DNA of 64,000 nt from Leptodactylus fallax (GCA_947044405.1 CAMRHE010000156.1:849001-913000); one strand, 5' to 3'. Shown: positions 43,320-56,277, counted from the stretch's first letter. Made by a program: numbers and translations. The notes: generated by a model from the letters alone, not told the origin.

Positions 43320-44080
43320 GAAACTAAAATTTTAATTTTGACTTTGCACAATATTTTTGGGAAGCACTCTTGGGCTCAAAATGATAATACTCCTTGACAG
43401 ATTCCTTGAGGGGTGTAGTTTCTAAAACTGGATCATATTTTGGGGTGAATTATTTATTTATGTCAGGGCCTCTGCAAATGCCCACCAATGCAGTGTAAAT
43501 GTCCATATTGGGCCAGTTATTATTTCCTGCATGTAGGATGTTTCCAAAATCAGAAAACAGAGCATCATAACATTTAAATTTTTATTTTACATCATCCACT
43601 GCACATTTCTTTTTGAAAACCATCTCTTGGGTTAAAATACATATCATACCACCTGATAAATTGTGTGAGGGGTGTAGTTTTCAAAATGGGGTCACTTTTT
43701 GGGGATTTCTATTGTACTGGTACTTTAGAGGCTCTGCAAATGTGACCCAAAAAATATTCCAGCAAAATCTGCCCTCAAAAAGCCAAATAGTGTTTTTTCC
43801 ATTCTGAGCCCTGCCATGTATCCATACAGCAGTATATGAACACATATGGGGTAATGCTGTTTTCAGGAGAAATTGTGTAACAAACTGTGGGGAGATTATT
43901 CTCCTTTAACCCCTTATGGAAATGAAAAAACGTGGTTTAAATTGAGGTTTATTGGAAATAAAAAGTAATTTTTCATTTTCATGTCCCAATATTAATAAAT
44001 GTTTCCAAAACGGGGTCACTTTTTAAGGGCTTCCACTGTACTGGTACTTTAGTGGCTCTGCATTTTCTGCTTTAATCCCT
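43320..44080. repeat. Three imperfect repeats of about 300 bp
   Basis: The phrases GAGGGGTGTAGTTT, then GGGGTCACTTTT, then CTGGTACTTTAG and GCTCTGCAAATG recur near 43410-43480, 43670-43745 and 44005-44065. This dispersed repeat is directly upstream of the Penelope-like fragment and may belong to it. Confidence 0.55.
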
Positions 44081-44117
44081 TGTGAATGTGTAAATTTTAG
44101 GGATAAATGAACGTATT

Positions 44118-44690
44118 ATGGAAAAAAACATTCTACTTCCATCTTTTTTTAATTCAAGTGAAATGCTTGATGGGTTAAAAATAAAAGTCCCCAAATGCTG
44201 TTGTGAATCATTTGAACGGTACTGTTTTGAAAATGGGGTGATTAGGGGGGATTCTAATATATATAGGCTTTTAAAATTCCCTCAGATAACATTCAGACAA
44301 GGGAGCTACATTTGTGAACTGACCATAAAATCAATGGGTCCTTTTGGTGCGGCGGTTGTGTTGCTTGTCCACAACTCCAGGTCAGGAAATTTTGTATGAG
44401 CAATGTAACTAGTCAGATGATTTTATTAATTGCAAAACGAAGAGCGTTATTTATAAAGCTACTTGCAAGTACGGTCTTGAATACATGGGCAAGACCTGCT
44501 GCAAATTAAGATGTAGAACAGGAGATCATTTGGGGGGCATAAATCATCAGTGGGATATCTCCCTGGCCAAACGTGTAGCAATTCCATGGGGGCAAATTGG
44601 GATTGTAAGATTCTACAACATGAAACTGCATGGATTTTCCGTTTTCAGTTTATCGTATGTGATTAAACGAGCAACTTCACTTTGGTAGTT
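44118..44690 (+). pseudogene. Penelope-like element, GIY-YIG endonuclease end
   Basis: Penelope-like elements encode a reverse transcriptase joined to a GIY-YIG nuclease that nicks the target. The first frame (44118-44399) has LKFPQITFRQGSYI, resembling the linker region. In another frame the stretch around 44430-44550 reads INCKTKSVIYKATCKYGLEY and then MGKTCCKLRCRTGDH, which fits the C-x-T..VIY..C..GL.YVGKT...L..R..EH pattern of this nuclease. Frameshifts and stops break it and no catalytic polymerase part is visible. Confidence 0.6.
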
Positions 44691-46185
44691 TTGTATAATT
44701 TACCCCTTCCTTTACATTGTATTTACTACTTTACCCTTATTTTTGTCTTCCCCTTTGTTCTCGTCTTTTATGTATTTAATCATTTTGTACACTGTACCTT
44801 TTTATCTTGTCTTGACTGTGTATATTGCTCCTTCTTATATTTATATTTATATACTGTATATAAGTATTTATTGTTCATTTCTCCCTTTTCTTTTTCATAT
44901 TGGTATATACTCAGTCCCCATTTTGGATTCCAGCTGTTTTGTTAGTCTTTATTCTACCTTCAGATAATTACTCTGCTTACTCTTAAGATCAGGATGCTAT
45001 GTAGCGTATTTAGGTCTCCTTAGTTACAGGCCATGCTCCTTACACTGGGCGCCTTGATGTCAAGGATGAGGTGCCAGCGCACCACTGCCACACATTGCTA
45101 TGAGTGGGCTCTCAGCGTCCTCGCTTAGTTTTGTCAAGCTGTGCTTACAGATGCGCGTTGGGAGAAGAGCCTGACACTTTACATTGAAAGTAAATGGTGC
45201 TGGCTCAGATGAGTGCACTTATAATCTGTAGATAGAGTAATCCTCTGACCAAAGTTATCAGTTTACCCCATGTTGCCTTTACAAGGTTGGGAGTTCTAGT
45301 TCAGTATTTTTCTTCTAGATAGCAGTCCTTTGAGGAGTCTTGTTTAGCCCTTGAACAAAATATGTATAAGAACAAATTAGGGCTATTTACAGATCTTTCC
45401 TTGGACTGCCCTTGTAATGACAGGAGTCAATTTCTGGGGGTCAGGGCCAGTGTTTTTAGGGTTCACTAGGGTGAGATACATTACGGTTACTCTGGTGATT
45501 CCCTGTATGGTTGAGTACCCCTACATCCTGTGGCATACCCAATACTTGGTAAGACCATTTTGGGTTTTTTTTCTTACTTTGGTTGGGCAGCCTGATTCTA
45601 CAGTATTCATGTAAGGTATCACACTATGTTTATGCCTGTTATTACCTGACTTGTTTGCACTATATACAATCATATGTCTAAATGGTGGTAGTGTTTAGTA
45701 CTTTAAACTATTGTGTACCATAGCTGCCGCATTTTTACCTTTTGTACTTACTTGTATTTTAGGCCACCTGTTTTTTTTAATATATGTTTGGCATAAAAAA
45801 TTATATTTTATTGTCCATGCTGTTAGTTATATTAGTTAGTAGGACTATGTGGGTCACCACACCTTGTGTGACCTCTCTCTGCATTTTTATCTCCACAGCT
45901 AACTGAACTCACCAGGATGACACAGGTGGAGGTCTAAATTAGTTTATTTTGATAAATAATGACCTGAAGGTAAAAAAAAACTGTACTTGTTTAGCCTGGT
46001 TATCCCTCCTTATACATAACTTGTCCTGACTAAATTACTAAGTTAACAGAAATTCTGGCAACACAGAGGAACAAACCAAATGTTAATTATTTGTAGGGAG
46101 GAATATCCTATGGCAATTCACAGTGTTAGATGGTTCAAACCAACATATAAGAGAGAATTGGACATTTTCTCTCTAGCAACAAGTG
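44691..46185. other. No gene recognised
   Basis: T-rich sequence at 44700-44950 gives a hydrophobic open frame without motifs. The rest shows nothing clear; the first part may be 3' sequence of the Penelope-like element. Confidence 0.35.
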
Positions 46186-46365
46186 CAGTTAGTTTTGGTG
46201 CCTGATGTGCTATTTAAGCTCTGTAATGTCAGAAAGGAAGTGTCAGACAGGAGGGTGTGATTCAGAGCTCCAATCAGAGGTAGCCAATGTCAGAAATTAG
46301 AATCACACCCCTTTGTCTGCTTCTGCCTGACACTGCCCTTCGGACGGGCACCAAAACTAACAACA
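46186..46365. repeat. Foldback with arms of 60-80 bp
   Basis: GTTAGTTTTGGTGCC (46188-46202) pairs with 46347-46361 and GGGTGTGATTC (46253-46263) pairs with 46300-46310. Between them the arms match imperfectly with one larger gap. Confidence 0.7.
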
Positions 46366-46825
46366 TTGATTGCTCAGGAATGGTGAGGACTAGAGAAAAA
46401 ATGCCAACTGTTCCAGAATCAGTGGAGCAACAGCTATTGATTGATTTAAAGAGTTGGACTTCTTGGAGGTGGTGAAAGGTCCTCTCTAAAAGGAGGCTGT
46501 CAGGTTTTCTGACATGTCTGAAGATATTTGCATTTACAATGACAAAACAATTAAAGACCATAATTTTTAAAACTCTACATTTGGCGTTAATTCAAATAAA
46601 AATGTATGAATAGATGGGTGGGATGTTAACCTTGTCCAATTAGTGCAGTCAGAGCCAGATTGTGTAGGGACATACTTCTTTGACAATAATAATGACATCA
46701 CCCAGTTGTCAATTTATTCATATATTTCTGGAATGATGTAACAAAGGTTTATAAGAAAAAAATTTATTTTGCTTTTTTTTCTCTCTGTTTTTTCTGTTGT
46801 TGGTATATTTGGATATATAGATGTA

Positions 46826-48387
46826 CAGTGGGGGAAAAAAGTATTTAGTCAGCCAGCAATTGTGCAAGTTCTCCCACTTAAAAAGATGAGGCCGGCCTGT
46901 AATTGACAACATAGGTACACCTCAACTATGAGAGACAAAATGAGAAAACATATCTAGAAAATCACATGGTCTGATTTTTAAAGAATTTATTTGCAAATTA
47001 TGGTGAAAAATAAGTATTTGGTCAATAGCAAAAGTTCATCTCAGTACTTTGTTATATATCCTTTGTTGTCAATGACAGAGGTCAAATATTTTCTGTAAGT
47101 CTTCACAAGGTTGGCACACACTGTTGCTGGTATGTTGGCCCATTCTTTCATGCAGATCTCCTCTAGAGCAGTGATGTTTTGGGGCTGTCACTGGGCAACA
47201 CGGACTTTCAACTCCCTCCAAAAGTTTTCTATGGGGTTGAGATCTGGAGACTGGCTAGGCCACTCCAGGACCTTGAAATGCTTCTTACGAAGCCACTCCT
47301 TCGTTGCCCTGGTGGTGTGCTTGGGATCATTGTCATGCTGAAAGACCCAGCCACGTTTCATCTTCAATGCCCTTGCTGATGGAAGGAGGTTTGCACTCAG
47401 AATCTCACAATACATGGACCCATTCATTCTTTCATGTACACGGATTAGTCATCCTGATCCCTTTGCAGAGAAACAGCTTCAAAGCATGATGTTGCCACCC
47501 CCATGCACAGTAGGTATGGTGTTCCTTGGATGCAACTCAGCATTCACTCTCCTCCAAACACGACGAGTTGTGTTTCTACCAAACAGTTCTACTTTGGTTT
47601 CATCTGACCATATGACATTCTCCCAATCTTCAGATAGCCCCGGATATGTACTGGCTTAAGCATGGGGATACGTCTGACAGTGCAGGATCTGAGTCCCTGG
47701 CAGTGTAGTGTGTTACTGACGGTAGCCAATGTTACGTTAGTCCCAGCTTTCTGCAGGTCATTCACTTGTCCCCGTGTGCTTCTGGGATTTTTGCTCACCG
47801 TTCTTGTGATCATTTTGACCCCACGGGGTGAGATCTTGCGTGGAGCTCCTGATGGAGGGAGATTATCAGTGGTCTTGTATGTCTTCCATTTTCTAATTAT
47901 TGCTCCCACAGTTGATTTCTTCACACCAAGCTGCTTGCCTATTGCAGATTCAGTCTTCCCAGCCTGGTGCAGGTCTACAATTTTGGTTCTGGTGTCCTTC
48001 CACAGCTCTTTGGTCTTCACCATAGTGGAGTTTGGAGCGTGACTGTTTGAGGTTGTGGAGAGGTGTCTTTTATACTGATAACAATTTCAAAAAGGTGCCA
48101 TTACTACAGGTAATGAGTAGAGGACAGAGGAGCCTCTTAAAGAAGAAGTTACAGGTCTGTGAGAGCCAGAAATCTTGCTTGTTTGTAGGTGACCAAATAC
48201 TTATTTTCCCCCATAATTTGCAAATAAATTCTTAAAAAATCAGACAATGTGATTTTCTAGATATGTTTTCTCATTTTGTCTCGCATATTTGAGGTCTACC
48301 TATGATGACAATTACAGGCTTCTCTCTTCTTTTTAAGTGGGAGAACTTGCACAATTGGTGGCTGACTAAATACTTTTTTCCTCACTG
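46826..48387 (-). mobile_element. Tc1-like transposon, CAGTGGGGGAAAA family (1562 bp)
   Basis: The ends are CAGTGGGGGAAAAAAGTATT and, on the other strand, CAGTGAGGAAAAAAGTATTT, followed by TAGTCAGCCA. TA flanks both (46824-46825, 48388-48389). The inverted repeats are about 200 bp. The same family in opposite orientation is at 54897-56233. Confidence 0.92.
47041..48023 (-). pseudogene. Tc1 transposase (DD34E), several breaks
   Basis: Starts [14 protein letters not shown] at 48023 with the helix-turn-helix ([16 protein letters not shown]) and hinge (GAPRKIS). The frame shifts before the first Asp: the bases for VIWSDETK are present but read as another frame in the 144-residue opening. A later open part (47188-47427) has the second Asp (QHDNDPKH) and the Glu (NPIENFW), 34 residues apart. 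A stop follows VRVAQ, and the family end KGYITKY is reached at 47041. Confidence 0.88.
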
Positions 48388-48389
48388 TA

Positions 48390-49823
48390 TATTTCGATTT
48401 TAAATTATGCCTGATGTTTATATTTTTGGTGTGTGAATTTACATTCTGTATTATTTAAGTTAAGTATTTAAGTAAGGTAATAAATGAAGAATAAAAAAAG
48501 AAAAATGCTTTAGAATTAGTAATTCATGTGACACAATTATTTGGTACACAGGGGTGGTTTTCCTTAAACATTTGTAAATTTGGAAGTTATATGTTTCACA
48601 GAATAGAACACAAAAGGTGCTACTACACATCTGTTTTTACTCACATTAACACATGCGTTTTTTTGCAATTTTGATCATTTTCATTGGTCTAATAACGAGA
48701 GTAAAAAGCTGCTGTGTAATAGCACCCACATTTTTGCTTATTTTATGGAATCATATGCTTAAGCCTAATATAGCCTAATCATTTTAACTAAAAATATATA
48801 TTGTAGCAATTTTAACATACCCATTAGCACAAGGCAGGATACAGTATGTTATAGACATGATGTTAGATGTTTTAAAAAAAAAGGTGTAAAAGTTGCAGAC
48901 TGGAAATATCTGTTAATTAGTGAGCGCTTAGTGTCATTTCCAAAAATGAAGATAATTTTAATTGGAAACGGCCAAATCCAAGATATGAAGATGTTCTTAT
49001 CAGATGAGTACTAACAAAACGGAGACAATATGATCTAGATAAGAGATTGCATAAGATGAGATTGTTTTTTTCAAAATTAAATGTCTTAACTAAATGAATG
49101 GGAATCATTCACAAAGTATAACAACATCAGCTAGCACATAGACACTCACTGTATTTCTGACCTGTTACTAACAGTACTAAAGAAATAATTAAGGAAGATT
49201 TGATGAATGTGGCTGTAATGGAAATGCATACTTATCAGTAGTTAGCAACCATAAAAGTCAATACTAGTCTAGATTTTCTGACTCATCCTATTAACAGCAG
49301 GTTAGGGTCTAGCATGACTTTTGGTTTTCTTCAGCTAAATTCATGTTATCTAAGGCTTTGTTCAATTTAATTAGTGTTCTGTTTAGTGGCATATGAGGCT
49401 CCATCTGTGTGATTTTATAACTTGTTAACAGAATAAATTAGATTTTGTGCTTGAATTTCCTTTTTTTAATTATTCAATTGCTTCTGTTACTTCAACACAT
49501 GAATCTTATATGGTACTGTTTTCTGTTGAAGCATATAATGTAATAGTCGGTATTAGTAGACTGGATTTCTTTGTTTAGTCACAAAAGGAGAAAAGATAGA
49601 CAAAAAGGTAGAAGAAAATATTGAATACTTAATGCCCTAATTTACATACCTCAACATTGAAATGGCATTATCAACAACTAGAAGGAAAAGTCTTGGAATT
49701 ATGGAAATCACAAGATCGACAGACATGTTGATATGCAAAAGATATAAAATGGAAACAAAATATTCAAAACATCAAGATTTATTCAGCATCAAGTATGAGC
49801 ATTAGGTGCAGAAATACACACAC
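48390..49823. other. AT-rich sequence, no gene recognised
   Basis: No element end, coding motif or RNA gene found. Confidence 0.4.
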
Positions 49824-50900
49824 TTACAAGTCTTGCATGCTATCAATGAGGTTATTAAAGGTTCTCTGAGGAATTTCATACCATGTTAAATGTACTTGGA
49901 CACACAAATCATCAAGATTGGCTACTGGCGCATCCCTTTGTATGGCTTCCCAGATGTGCTTGAAGGGAGAGTCCACAGATGCTTCAGGCCAGGGCAGCAT
50001 GTGTAAGCCACTCATGCTGCTCACAGTAGCACAAGCAAGACACATCTTCGCGTTGTCCTTTTGAAAAAACGGCTCCTGGTACACTTTGGAGAAATCAAAG
50101 TACTACTGGTCCCACAACCAAATCAATGTATTGCCGAGCTGATATACCTGAAATGAAGACTGGAGAGGTCCGCCTACTTTAAATTATGCCACCCCAAACC
50201 ATAATCCTGGGGGTAGGACCAGTGTAATGTTTTCTTGTGAAGGCCCCTTCTTGGCATTGCTCATATAGTGTCCAGTTTACATTGCATCTAAGACTGAAGC
50301 GGGACTCATCACTGAAGAGAATAGGCCTCTATTCCAGCCTCCATTGCCATCTTGCTGTGCACCATGAATAGTCTTTGAGAACAGTAGTGTGAGGTCAATC
50401 AGTCAGTCAGTAACTGGACATCTGAGTTATGGCATGCAAGCACCTTATCATTGCTTGTGTCAGCACTTTGCCACCCTAGACTTGGGATGTGATGTTCAAT
50501 TTCACTTGCAATGCAGATTACTACATAACATTCTTCCAATCAGATAATCCGCCTGTGCAGAGATTTTCCTCTGCACACCTCTTGCTGTTAACTCAGTTCA
50601 TCATTGTTCTTCCAAGCACCAATACATGCAATATTGAACACTGATGACATCTCAGTCCAAGTACATAGTAATCTGCTAGACAAATAGGAGGCATCACACA
50701 ATCATCCCAGGCCACTTGAACTGATTTTTGAGGTTTCATGTGGCTATAAGACTTTGCTTTCAATCTTACTTTCATGCCCCTTTCACATGCCACAGATTGA
50801 AGCTAGTTGCTTGGAAATTTGATCTTACTGACACCTGCTACATCCTTGATTTGCATGACCTTATTACTTGTCCTTCTTGGAGTAACTTCCATATTGAGAG
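49824..50900 (-). pseudogene. Fossil Tc1/mariner-type transposase
   Basis: On the minus strand, degenerate motifs appear in order: FSDESRFSLRC near 50300 (first Asp), PRIMVWGGI near 50190, FFQKDNAK (second Asp region) and an altered C-terminal half in which the NPIEH.W motif reads SPFKHIW. The end WYEIPQRTFNNLIDSM matches the W.EIPQ..I..LI.SM tail of this transposase class. The last open part is 49824-50084. No inverted repeats were found. The half copy at 27300-28030 is a relative. Confidence 0.7.
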
Positions 50901-50926
50901 GTGTAATTATTCTACTTGCTGCTGAG

Positions 50927-51564
50927 TAGAGATGGGTGAACTGACTTATCACAAACCAGGTTCGACTAGAATATTTGAAATTGTTCGATTGTTGACTAAA
51001 CCGAATAAACGGCAATTTATTTTGGACAAATTTTGTCTCAGTCTGTTTTGCAATAGAGCAATTTGATCTGTCCACAGACAGTTTTTACTGACAAAGTCAA
51101 TTCTTTTAGTGAAAAATCGTTTCTTAAGGATTTTTTTGGGCAGAAGATTAAATTTCTTTGTTAGATACATAGAAATTGCTGTTCTAACAGCAAAACACAG
51201 ATTCTGCCAGCACTAATCTGAAAAAAAATCTCCTTTATTTAAGGGTTTTTTTGCTCACTCAATAAACAGTGTGATGGAGCTAGCTAATCTGAAAAAATCT
51301 CTGTTATTTAAGTTAGGGCCATACTGCCACTCATGCTACCACAGCTACCACCACTGCCACCACTCACCCAGACATGTTCTGTGGTCTGGTCCATCACATT
51401 CCACTATAACTCACTGTTGGTACCCCAGTATTAACATCAAAAAAACAAAACCAATTTAATTTTTCCTGGCTTTTTTTTTTTTTTGAAAAGCTAATTCTTT
51501 ATCCCTTTTCAACTAGGCACACAGCCACAAGTTTGTCTTTCAAATAACTACAAGCCTGTAACAC
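50927..51564. other. Mostly unrecognised; TAGAGATGGGTGAAC end at left
   Basis: TAGAGATGGGTGAACTGAC at 50931 resembles the ends of the 13124-16286 element and may be a fragment of that family. The rest is AT-rich without motifs. Confidence 0.35.
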
Positions 51565-51568
51565 TTAA

Positions 51569-52081
51569 AGAGCTTCCTTGTTATGTGCCTCGGGGCTGGA
51601 GATATCGGTGCCGTTACCGATCTCAGTCCACTGTCAGAAGGGCGTTCCTGACAGTCTAGCTGGTTTGTGAGGAACGCCTTCCCTGACAGTACTCGACCAT
51701 AGCCCTGTACTGGAGGGGGGCGTCCCTCACCGCTCAGCGTCATCATTGGGTGGTAAGGAACGCCCTCCCTGACTGTACTCGTCCATAGCACTGTACTGTC
51801 AGAGGGGGCGTTCCTTACAGCCCAGCGATGACGCTGAGCTGTGAGGGTCACCCCCCCCCAGTACAGGGCTATGGACGAGTACTGTTAGGGAAGGTGTTCC
51901 TCACAGCCCAGCTAGACTTTCAGGAACGCCCTTCTGACGGTGGACGGTGAAACTAAGACCAACGATAGCTCCAGCCTCGGGGCACATAACGGGAAAGCTG
52001 ACAGTGCGCTGAATTCAGCGCACTGTCGGCTTTCTAGCGGTATGTAAAACCGCACATACATGAGGACATGAAAGGTCCTCT
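51569..52081. mobile_element. Foldback element with about 215-bp arms
   Basis: Left-arm phrases (GTGCCTCGGGGCTGGAG, AGAAGGGCGTTCCTGA, CATAGCCCTGTACTGG) return in inverted order on the right (CTCCAGCCTCGGGGCAC, CAGGAACGCCCTTCT, CCAGTACAGGGCTATGG). The centre is near 51787 and contains another small hairpin. TTAA lies just outside both ends (51565-51568, 52082-52085). No coding frame is present. Confidence 0.75.
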
Positions 52082-52499
52082 TTAAAAGTCATCAAAATGG
52101 GCTAATTTTGCTACAAAATATGAAGCCATGTGTGTCTAAAAAACCATGGGCAAGCACCTTTCTCCAACAAAAAGGTTAATTTTGGAGCGTTTCAAATGTT
52201 AAAATGCCGTTTTTTAAAGACATCCATGTCACTTTCACTTTGATATAACTTCAGCTTTGTTTGCTTTAGAGAGCTAGAAATAGGATAGATAGGTTCCTAG
52301 GAGCCCTGACAGTGTTATACATTATGTTTTAAGCCAATTTAAGTTGTGGTTCGTACCAAACTTGATTGACCTGAAATGAATCCCAAAACATCCGAACATG
52401 AAACAAATCTTAGGATGTCGTACACGACATCCTAATGGTGGACAATAACAGTACTCAACTTGACAGTGCCTTGAGCTGAAGAGGAGCCAGGACTGAGTA

Positions 52500-53417
52500 G
52501 AGTACAAACTTTAGCTTGACACCCGGGAGCCTATTGAAGGCTCCCATGCCTGTCTGCCATTTACTTCTATTGCAGGCTGCTCTATGCAGCCTGAAATAGA
52601 AGTGCCAATATTTTGCAATACATTTCCATTGTAATTCATTGCATTAGTGATCAGACCCCCTGGGGTCAAGACCCCTAAGGGGTCTAATAAATTCAAGAAA
52701 AAAAAAATGTAAAAAAACAAAGTAAAAAAAAATACAAAAAAAATATAAAAAATTCAAATCACCCACATTTCCCTACAACACATATAAAAGTACTTAAATA
52801 CTGTGAAGCACATACACATTAGGTATCCGTGTCCAAAATCACCATGTCTACAAATCTATAAAAATATTTTTCCCGCATGGTGAACGCCTTAGCAGGAAAA
52901 AAAAAAAATCTAAATTGTCGAACCGCAGTATTTTCATAGTTTTGCTTCTAATAAAAATTTGAATAAAAACTGATCAAAGCACTAGATAATCCCCAAAATG
53001 GTATAACTAAAAAGTACACCTGGTCCCGCAAAAAAAGACACCCAATGCAGAATGTTTACCAAATTTTTTTGCAAAGTTTTAAATTTTTGTCAAGAGGTTA
53101 AAATGTAAATTGGATCAAAACATAGAATACAGGTGACATGTCATTTTGGCTGCAGAGTGAATACCGTAAAAACGAAGCCCGTAAGAAAGTCTCACAAATG
53201 CAGTTTTTATACAATTCCACCCAGTTCTGAATTTTTTTTCCAGCTTCCTAGTATATTGTACAGAATAGTTAATGGTACCATTATGAAGAACAATTTGTCC
53301 TGCAAACATTAAGCCCTAATATGGCTCTATTAAAGGAAAAATAAAAAAGTTATAGGTATGGGACGCGGGGAGTCCAAAACGAAAATTGAAAAATGTCACC
53401 AGCAGGAAGGGTTTAAT
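52500..53417. mobile_element. Relative of the TTAA-flanked element, inverted
   Basis: Read on the minus strand it follows the element at 25962-27171 (for example ATGGTACCATTAACTATTCT and AGGAAGCTGGAAAAAAAATTC) and includes CAGACCCCCTGGGG paired with CCTAAGGGGTCT near 52652-52685. One end is near GGGTTTAA at 53410; the other was not fixed. Confidence 0.6.
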
Positions 53418-54894
53418 AAGAGAGCACTGTCATATGGGATATCCAAATTACACCTTATCCTTTAAAAGCAATTCTGAAGTGCGAACAATATATATTTCCT
53501 CAAAACATATGCCCTACTATATAAAAATAAAAGGGGATTTAGTGAGTCCACTATAATTGTTACTGAGCAATAATGCAGAACAAACCAATACAAGGCTTAT
53601 TCCCCTTCTGATCTCAAAACAAGGTGCTCAATTGTTAGTACTATGTGTAGGGGTTAGGTATAACCCAGAGGCTTTTCTACATACCCAAGTTATTATAAGG
53701 AGTCTATCATTGTCTAAACACCTTTTTAACTGAAGCCACATTAGAATAGCCTTTATAAAGGCTATTCTACTCCTACCTTTATTTGTCTTCTCCTCGCTGC
53801 CATTTTTGCAAAAAAAAAAAAAAAAAAGAAAAGTTTTTTGCCCATATGCAAATCATGCTCAGGTAGCACAGGCACGTTCCCCCTGTGCTCCGAGCACACC
53901 ATCATCATCCCTTGTTTGCCAACTCCAATGCTTCTTATTCGCTCCTCGCATCTTCTGCTCTTCCTCTTTGCTGCATAAGCAGCCTATGATGTGTTCATTG
54001 CGATCGAAGTCCCGCGCATACGCATACGCTGTCAGCTCTGCCCAAACCCAAAAGTGGCAGAGCCAACAGCGCATGTTCTGTACTATTTCATCCAGAAAAA
54101 ATAGTTCACAAAGATGCATGCAAACTGATGTAGACAGATACAATAGATCCAGGTTTTTTTGAGTTATTAGTTGAAACAAAAAACATAATTTGAAAGCAGC
54201 CTTCTGGATTTAAATGTGTAACAGCACCCAGTAACTTCCCCTTCTCCTTCTAATGGTACCAGTATGTAATGTTTTCCAATCTATGTCTATGAAGGTGATT
54301 TTGAACCAATTTACTAAGATTTGGAATGTATTAAGAATTTATTCATCACAGTTTTTTTAACTGTTTTTTATTATTCACTTTTTGGATAACTATGTTACAG
54401 AATACAACTTTTATGCAAGCACAGCTCACTATTTCAAGACATAAAAACATTTAAAATAATTAACTTAATATATTTTCTGTTTCATGAATTCCCAGTTCAT
54501 ATAGAAATGTAGTTACATTTATCTCCAATCGAATATTTGATTCAATTATGATTGTGAACAATATGTATGCAAGAATCATTGGCCACAGTTAACTATGAAA
54601 GACAATTATGAAGCATTTTCCGATCCTGGCCCAGTTAATTACCATTGCTTCTTCATTACAGATTACATACAATGCTAATGAATAAAATAATTGAATCATT
54701 GCTGTGATATTGCATAGTGATTTACAGTATATTTTTTTCTTGTATAGGAAAATAAATTGTCGGAGAATTATAACACAAATGTCTTTTAGCTATCTGAACC
54801 CAATAAATGAAAAAAAGTGGGAAAACTGAGTTATTTCAAATGAATTTAGAAGATAAAGTAACCAGTTTAAAGTAACAGCAAGAAGAAACTACTG
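53418..54894. other. No gene recognised
   Basis: A poly-A tract is at about 53810-53828. A 106-118 residue open stretch on both strands at 53806-54179 has no motif and is treated as chance. Confidence 0.4.
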
Positions 54895-54896
54895 TA

Positions 54897-56233
54897 CAGT
54901 GGGGAAAAAAAAGTATTTAGTCAGCCACCAATTGTGCAAGTGTTCCCACTTAAAAAGATGAGAGAGGCCTGTAATTGACATCGTATGTAGACCTCAAATA
55001 TGAGAGACAAAATGAGAAAACAAATCCAGAAAATCACATTGTCTGATTTTTTAAGAATTTATTTTCAAATTATGGTGGAAAATAAGTATTTGGTCACCTA
55101 CAAACAAGCAAGATTTCTGGCTCTCACAGACCTTTAACTTCTTCTTTAAGAAGCTCCTCTGTCCTCCACTCATTACATGTAGTAATGGCTCCTGTTTGAC
55201 ATTGTTATCAGTATAAAAGACACCTGTCCACAACCTCAAACCAAATCGCTGTGGAAGGACACCAGAAACAAAATTGTAGACCTGCAACAAGCTGGGAAGA
55301 CTGAATCTACAATAGGCAAGTAGCTTGGTGTGAAGAAATCAACTGTGGGAGCAATAATTAGAAAATGGAAGACATACAAGACTACTGATAATCTCCCTCG
55401 ATCAGGGGCTCCACGCAAGATCTCCCCCCGTGGGGTCAAAATGATCACAAGAACGGTGAGCAAAAATCCCAGAATCACACAGGGGGATCTAGTGAATGAC
55501 CTGCAGAAAGCTGGGACTAACGTAACAAAGGCTACCGTCAGTAACACATTAAAGAAACCAAAGTAGAACTGTTTGGTAGAAACACAACTCGTCGTGTTTG
55601 GAGGAGAGTGAATGCTGAGTTGCATCCAAAGAACACCATACCTATTGTGAAGCAAGGGGATGGCAACATCATGCTTTGGGGCTGTTTCTCTGCAAAGGGA
55701 CCAGGAAGACTGATCCGTGTACATGAAAGAATGAATGGGGCCATGTATTGTGAGATTTTGAGTGCAAACCTCCTTCCATCAGCAAGGGCATTAAAGATGA
55801 AATGTGGCTGGGTCTTTCAGCATGACAATGATCCCAAGCACACCACCAGGGCAACAAAGGAGTGGCTTCGTAAGAAGCATTTCAAGGTCCTGGCATGACC
55901 TAGCCAGTCTCCAGATCTCAACCCCATAGAAAACCTTTGGAGGGAGTTGAAAGTCCATGTTGCCCAGCGACAGCCCCAAAACATCACTGCTCTAGAGGAG
56001 ATCTGCATGGAGGAATGGGCCAACATACCAGCAACAGTGTGTGCCAACCTTGTGAAGACTTACAGAAAACGTTTGACCTCTATCATTGCCAACAAAGGAT
56101 ATATAACAAAGTACTGAGATGAACTTTTGCTAGTTGAGGTCTACCTATGATGTCAATTACAGGCCTCTCTCATCTTTTTATGTGGGAGAACTTGCACAAT
56201 TGATGGCTGACTAAATACTTTTTTTCCCCACTG
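54897..56233 (+). mobile_element. Tc1-like transposon, CAGTGGGGGAAAA family, deleted (1337 bp)
   Basis: The ends are CAGTGGGGAAAAAAAAGTAT and the matching complement before CTG at 56233; TA flanks both (54895-54896, 56234-56235). It is about 225 bp shorter than the copy at 46826 because of internal deletions, and lies in the opposite orientation. Confidence 0.92.
55250..56117 (+). pseudogene. Tc1 transposase remnant, start codon deleted
   Basis: The family start (MVKTKEL) is missing through a small deletion just before CTGTGGAAGGACACCAG. Soon after, the Gln codon of GKQLGV is TAG. Near 55550 about 110 bp is lost, removing residues between SNTL and the first Asp. The part at 55608-55898 has the second Asp (QHDNDPKH), then a Glu-Trp pair reads GCATGA (stop). 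The Glu (NPIENLW) and C-terminal KGYITKY remain downstream to 56117. Confidence 0.87.
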
Positions 56234-56277
56234 TAGGTGGTCTGTCAATTGTGCGTTCATTATCATTATGAAATTAA

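Noticed and set aside
44682..44967. Hydrophobic open frames rich in Leu, Phe and Tyr
   Set aside because: T-rich low-complexity sequence produces such frames; no start context, motif or conservation is visible.
53806..54179. Overlapping 118- and 106-residue frames on opposite strands
   Set aside because: No motifs, one begins in a poly-A tract, and the two are mutual shadows.
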